NCBI RefSeq assembly: GCF_032854445.1
Contig: NC_088297.1
Span: 9,388,163 to 9,452,162 of the forward strand
Direction of reading: 5' to 3'
DNA from: Liolophura sinensis
Taxonomy: Eukaryota; Mollusca; Polyplacophora; Chitonida; Chitonidae
Length of the DNA stretch: 64,000 bases
Shown: positions 63,907 through 64,000 of the stretch, in pieces
Layout: every line of letters begins with the position of its first letter
Position numbering within the stretch: the stretch's first letter is position 1
Notes under the pieces: model-generated
Told to the model about the DNA's origin: nothing
Database searches by the model: none
The model's input: the letters and a program-made list of their open reading frames with translations, nothing else
Program-made: the position numbers and the translations under genes

Positions 63907-64000
63907 TAAGAGTATCACAACAGAACATATTCTATTGGAAAAAATGTCTATATGATTGGATAACTAAAGAATTATGCTGTACATCGGAACCATAGTGACA

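Larger units (their letters stand above)
63375..64000. other. Window end: SINE fragment and duplicated segment
   Basis: Non-coding. A + strand SINE fragment (63567-63646) and the second copy of the 60.3 kb duplication (63762-63906) are present. No exon was seen. Confidence 0.45.

Overview
This is animal nuclear DNA, AT-rich, with introns, spliceosomal acceptor sites, tRNA-derived SINEs, MITE-like elements and a dead Toll-like receptor gene. The repeat style (SINEs with an AAATA tail and the tail motif read as ACGCCGTACTCAAGAA on the opposite strand) and the receptor point to a lophotrochozoan, most likely a mollusc. I cannot name the species. No complete conventional gene lies inside the window.

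The main content is a set of about twenty short terminal coding exons. Each begins directly after a 3' splice site, carries one DNA-binding-type domain and ends in its own stop codon. All are entered in the same phase: the G of the acceptor AG sits where the first base of a split codon would be. In 17 of the 20 main exons, exon length plus one is a multiple of three and the frame stays open to the stop. Three neighbours (14.3, 17.1 and 19.7 kb) have broken frames. On the + strand, thirteen exons between 0.4 and 33.9 kb encode a domain resembling the N-terminal core-binding (SAM-like) half of Crypton-type tyrosine recombinases (the ZMYM2/QRICH1/KIAA1958 family), without any catalytic half. A fourteenth exon at 39.5 kb encodes two C2H2 zinc fingers. 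On the - strand, in transcription order, come a zinc-finger exon at 63 kb, two core-binding exons at 58.5 and 56 kb, and three zinc-finger exons at 51, 47 and 45 kb.

This is the architecture of loci such as Drosophila lola and mod(mdg4), where one constant N-terminal part (usually BTB) is joined to one of many mutually exclusive DNA-binding 3' exons. The constant exons are not in the window. They should lie left of base 1 for the + array and right of base 64000 for the - array, or be shared through trans-splicing. The proposal that a recombinase-derived domain and zinc fingers are interchangeable cassettes at one locus is the most interesting point here.

Layout: 0-9.8 kb holds five core-binding exons, with three SINE pieces near 1-2 kb. 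From 12 to 34 kb there are eight more, including three consecutive disrupted ones, plus a possible decayed zinc-finger exon at 24.9 kb. From 34 to 39 kb is non-coding with minisatellites, followed by the + zinc-finger exon. From 40 to 44.4 kb is a transposon-rich junction containing a Toll-like receptor pseudogene broken by SINEs and frameshifts. From 44.9 to 63.4 kb is the - strand array, rich in SINEs, several with clear target-site duplications. The + array from about 2 to 27.5 kb has no recognisable copy of the SINE family common elsewhere. Several tandem repeats (72, 38, 36, 22, 20 and 17 bp periods) and one dispersed repeat family of about 100 bp occupy the introns.
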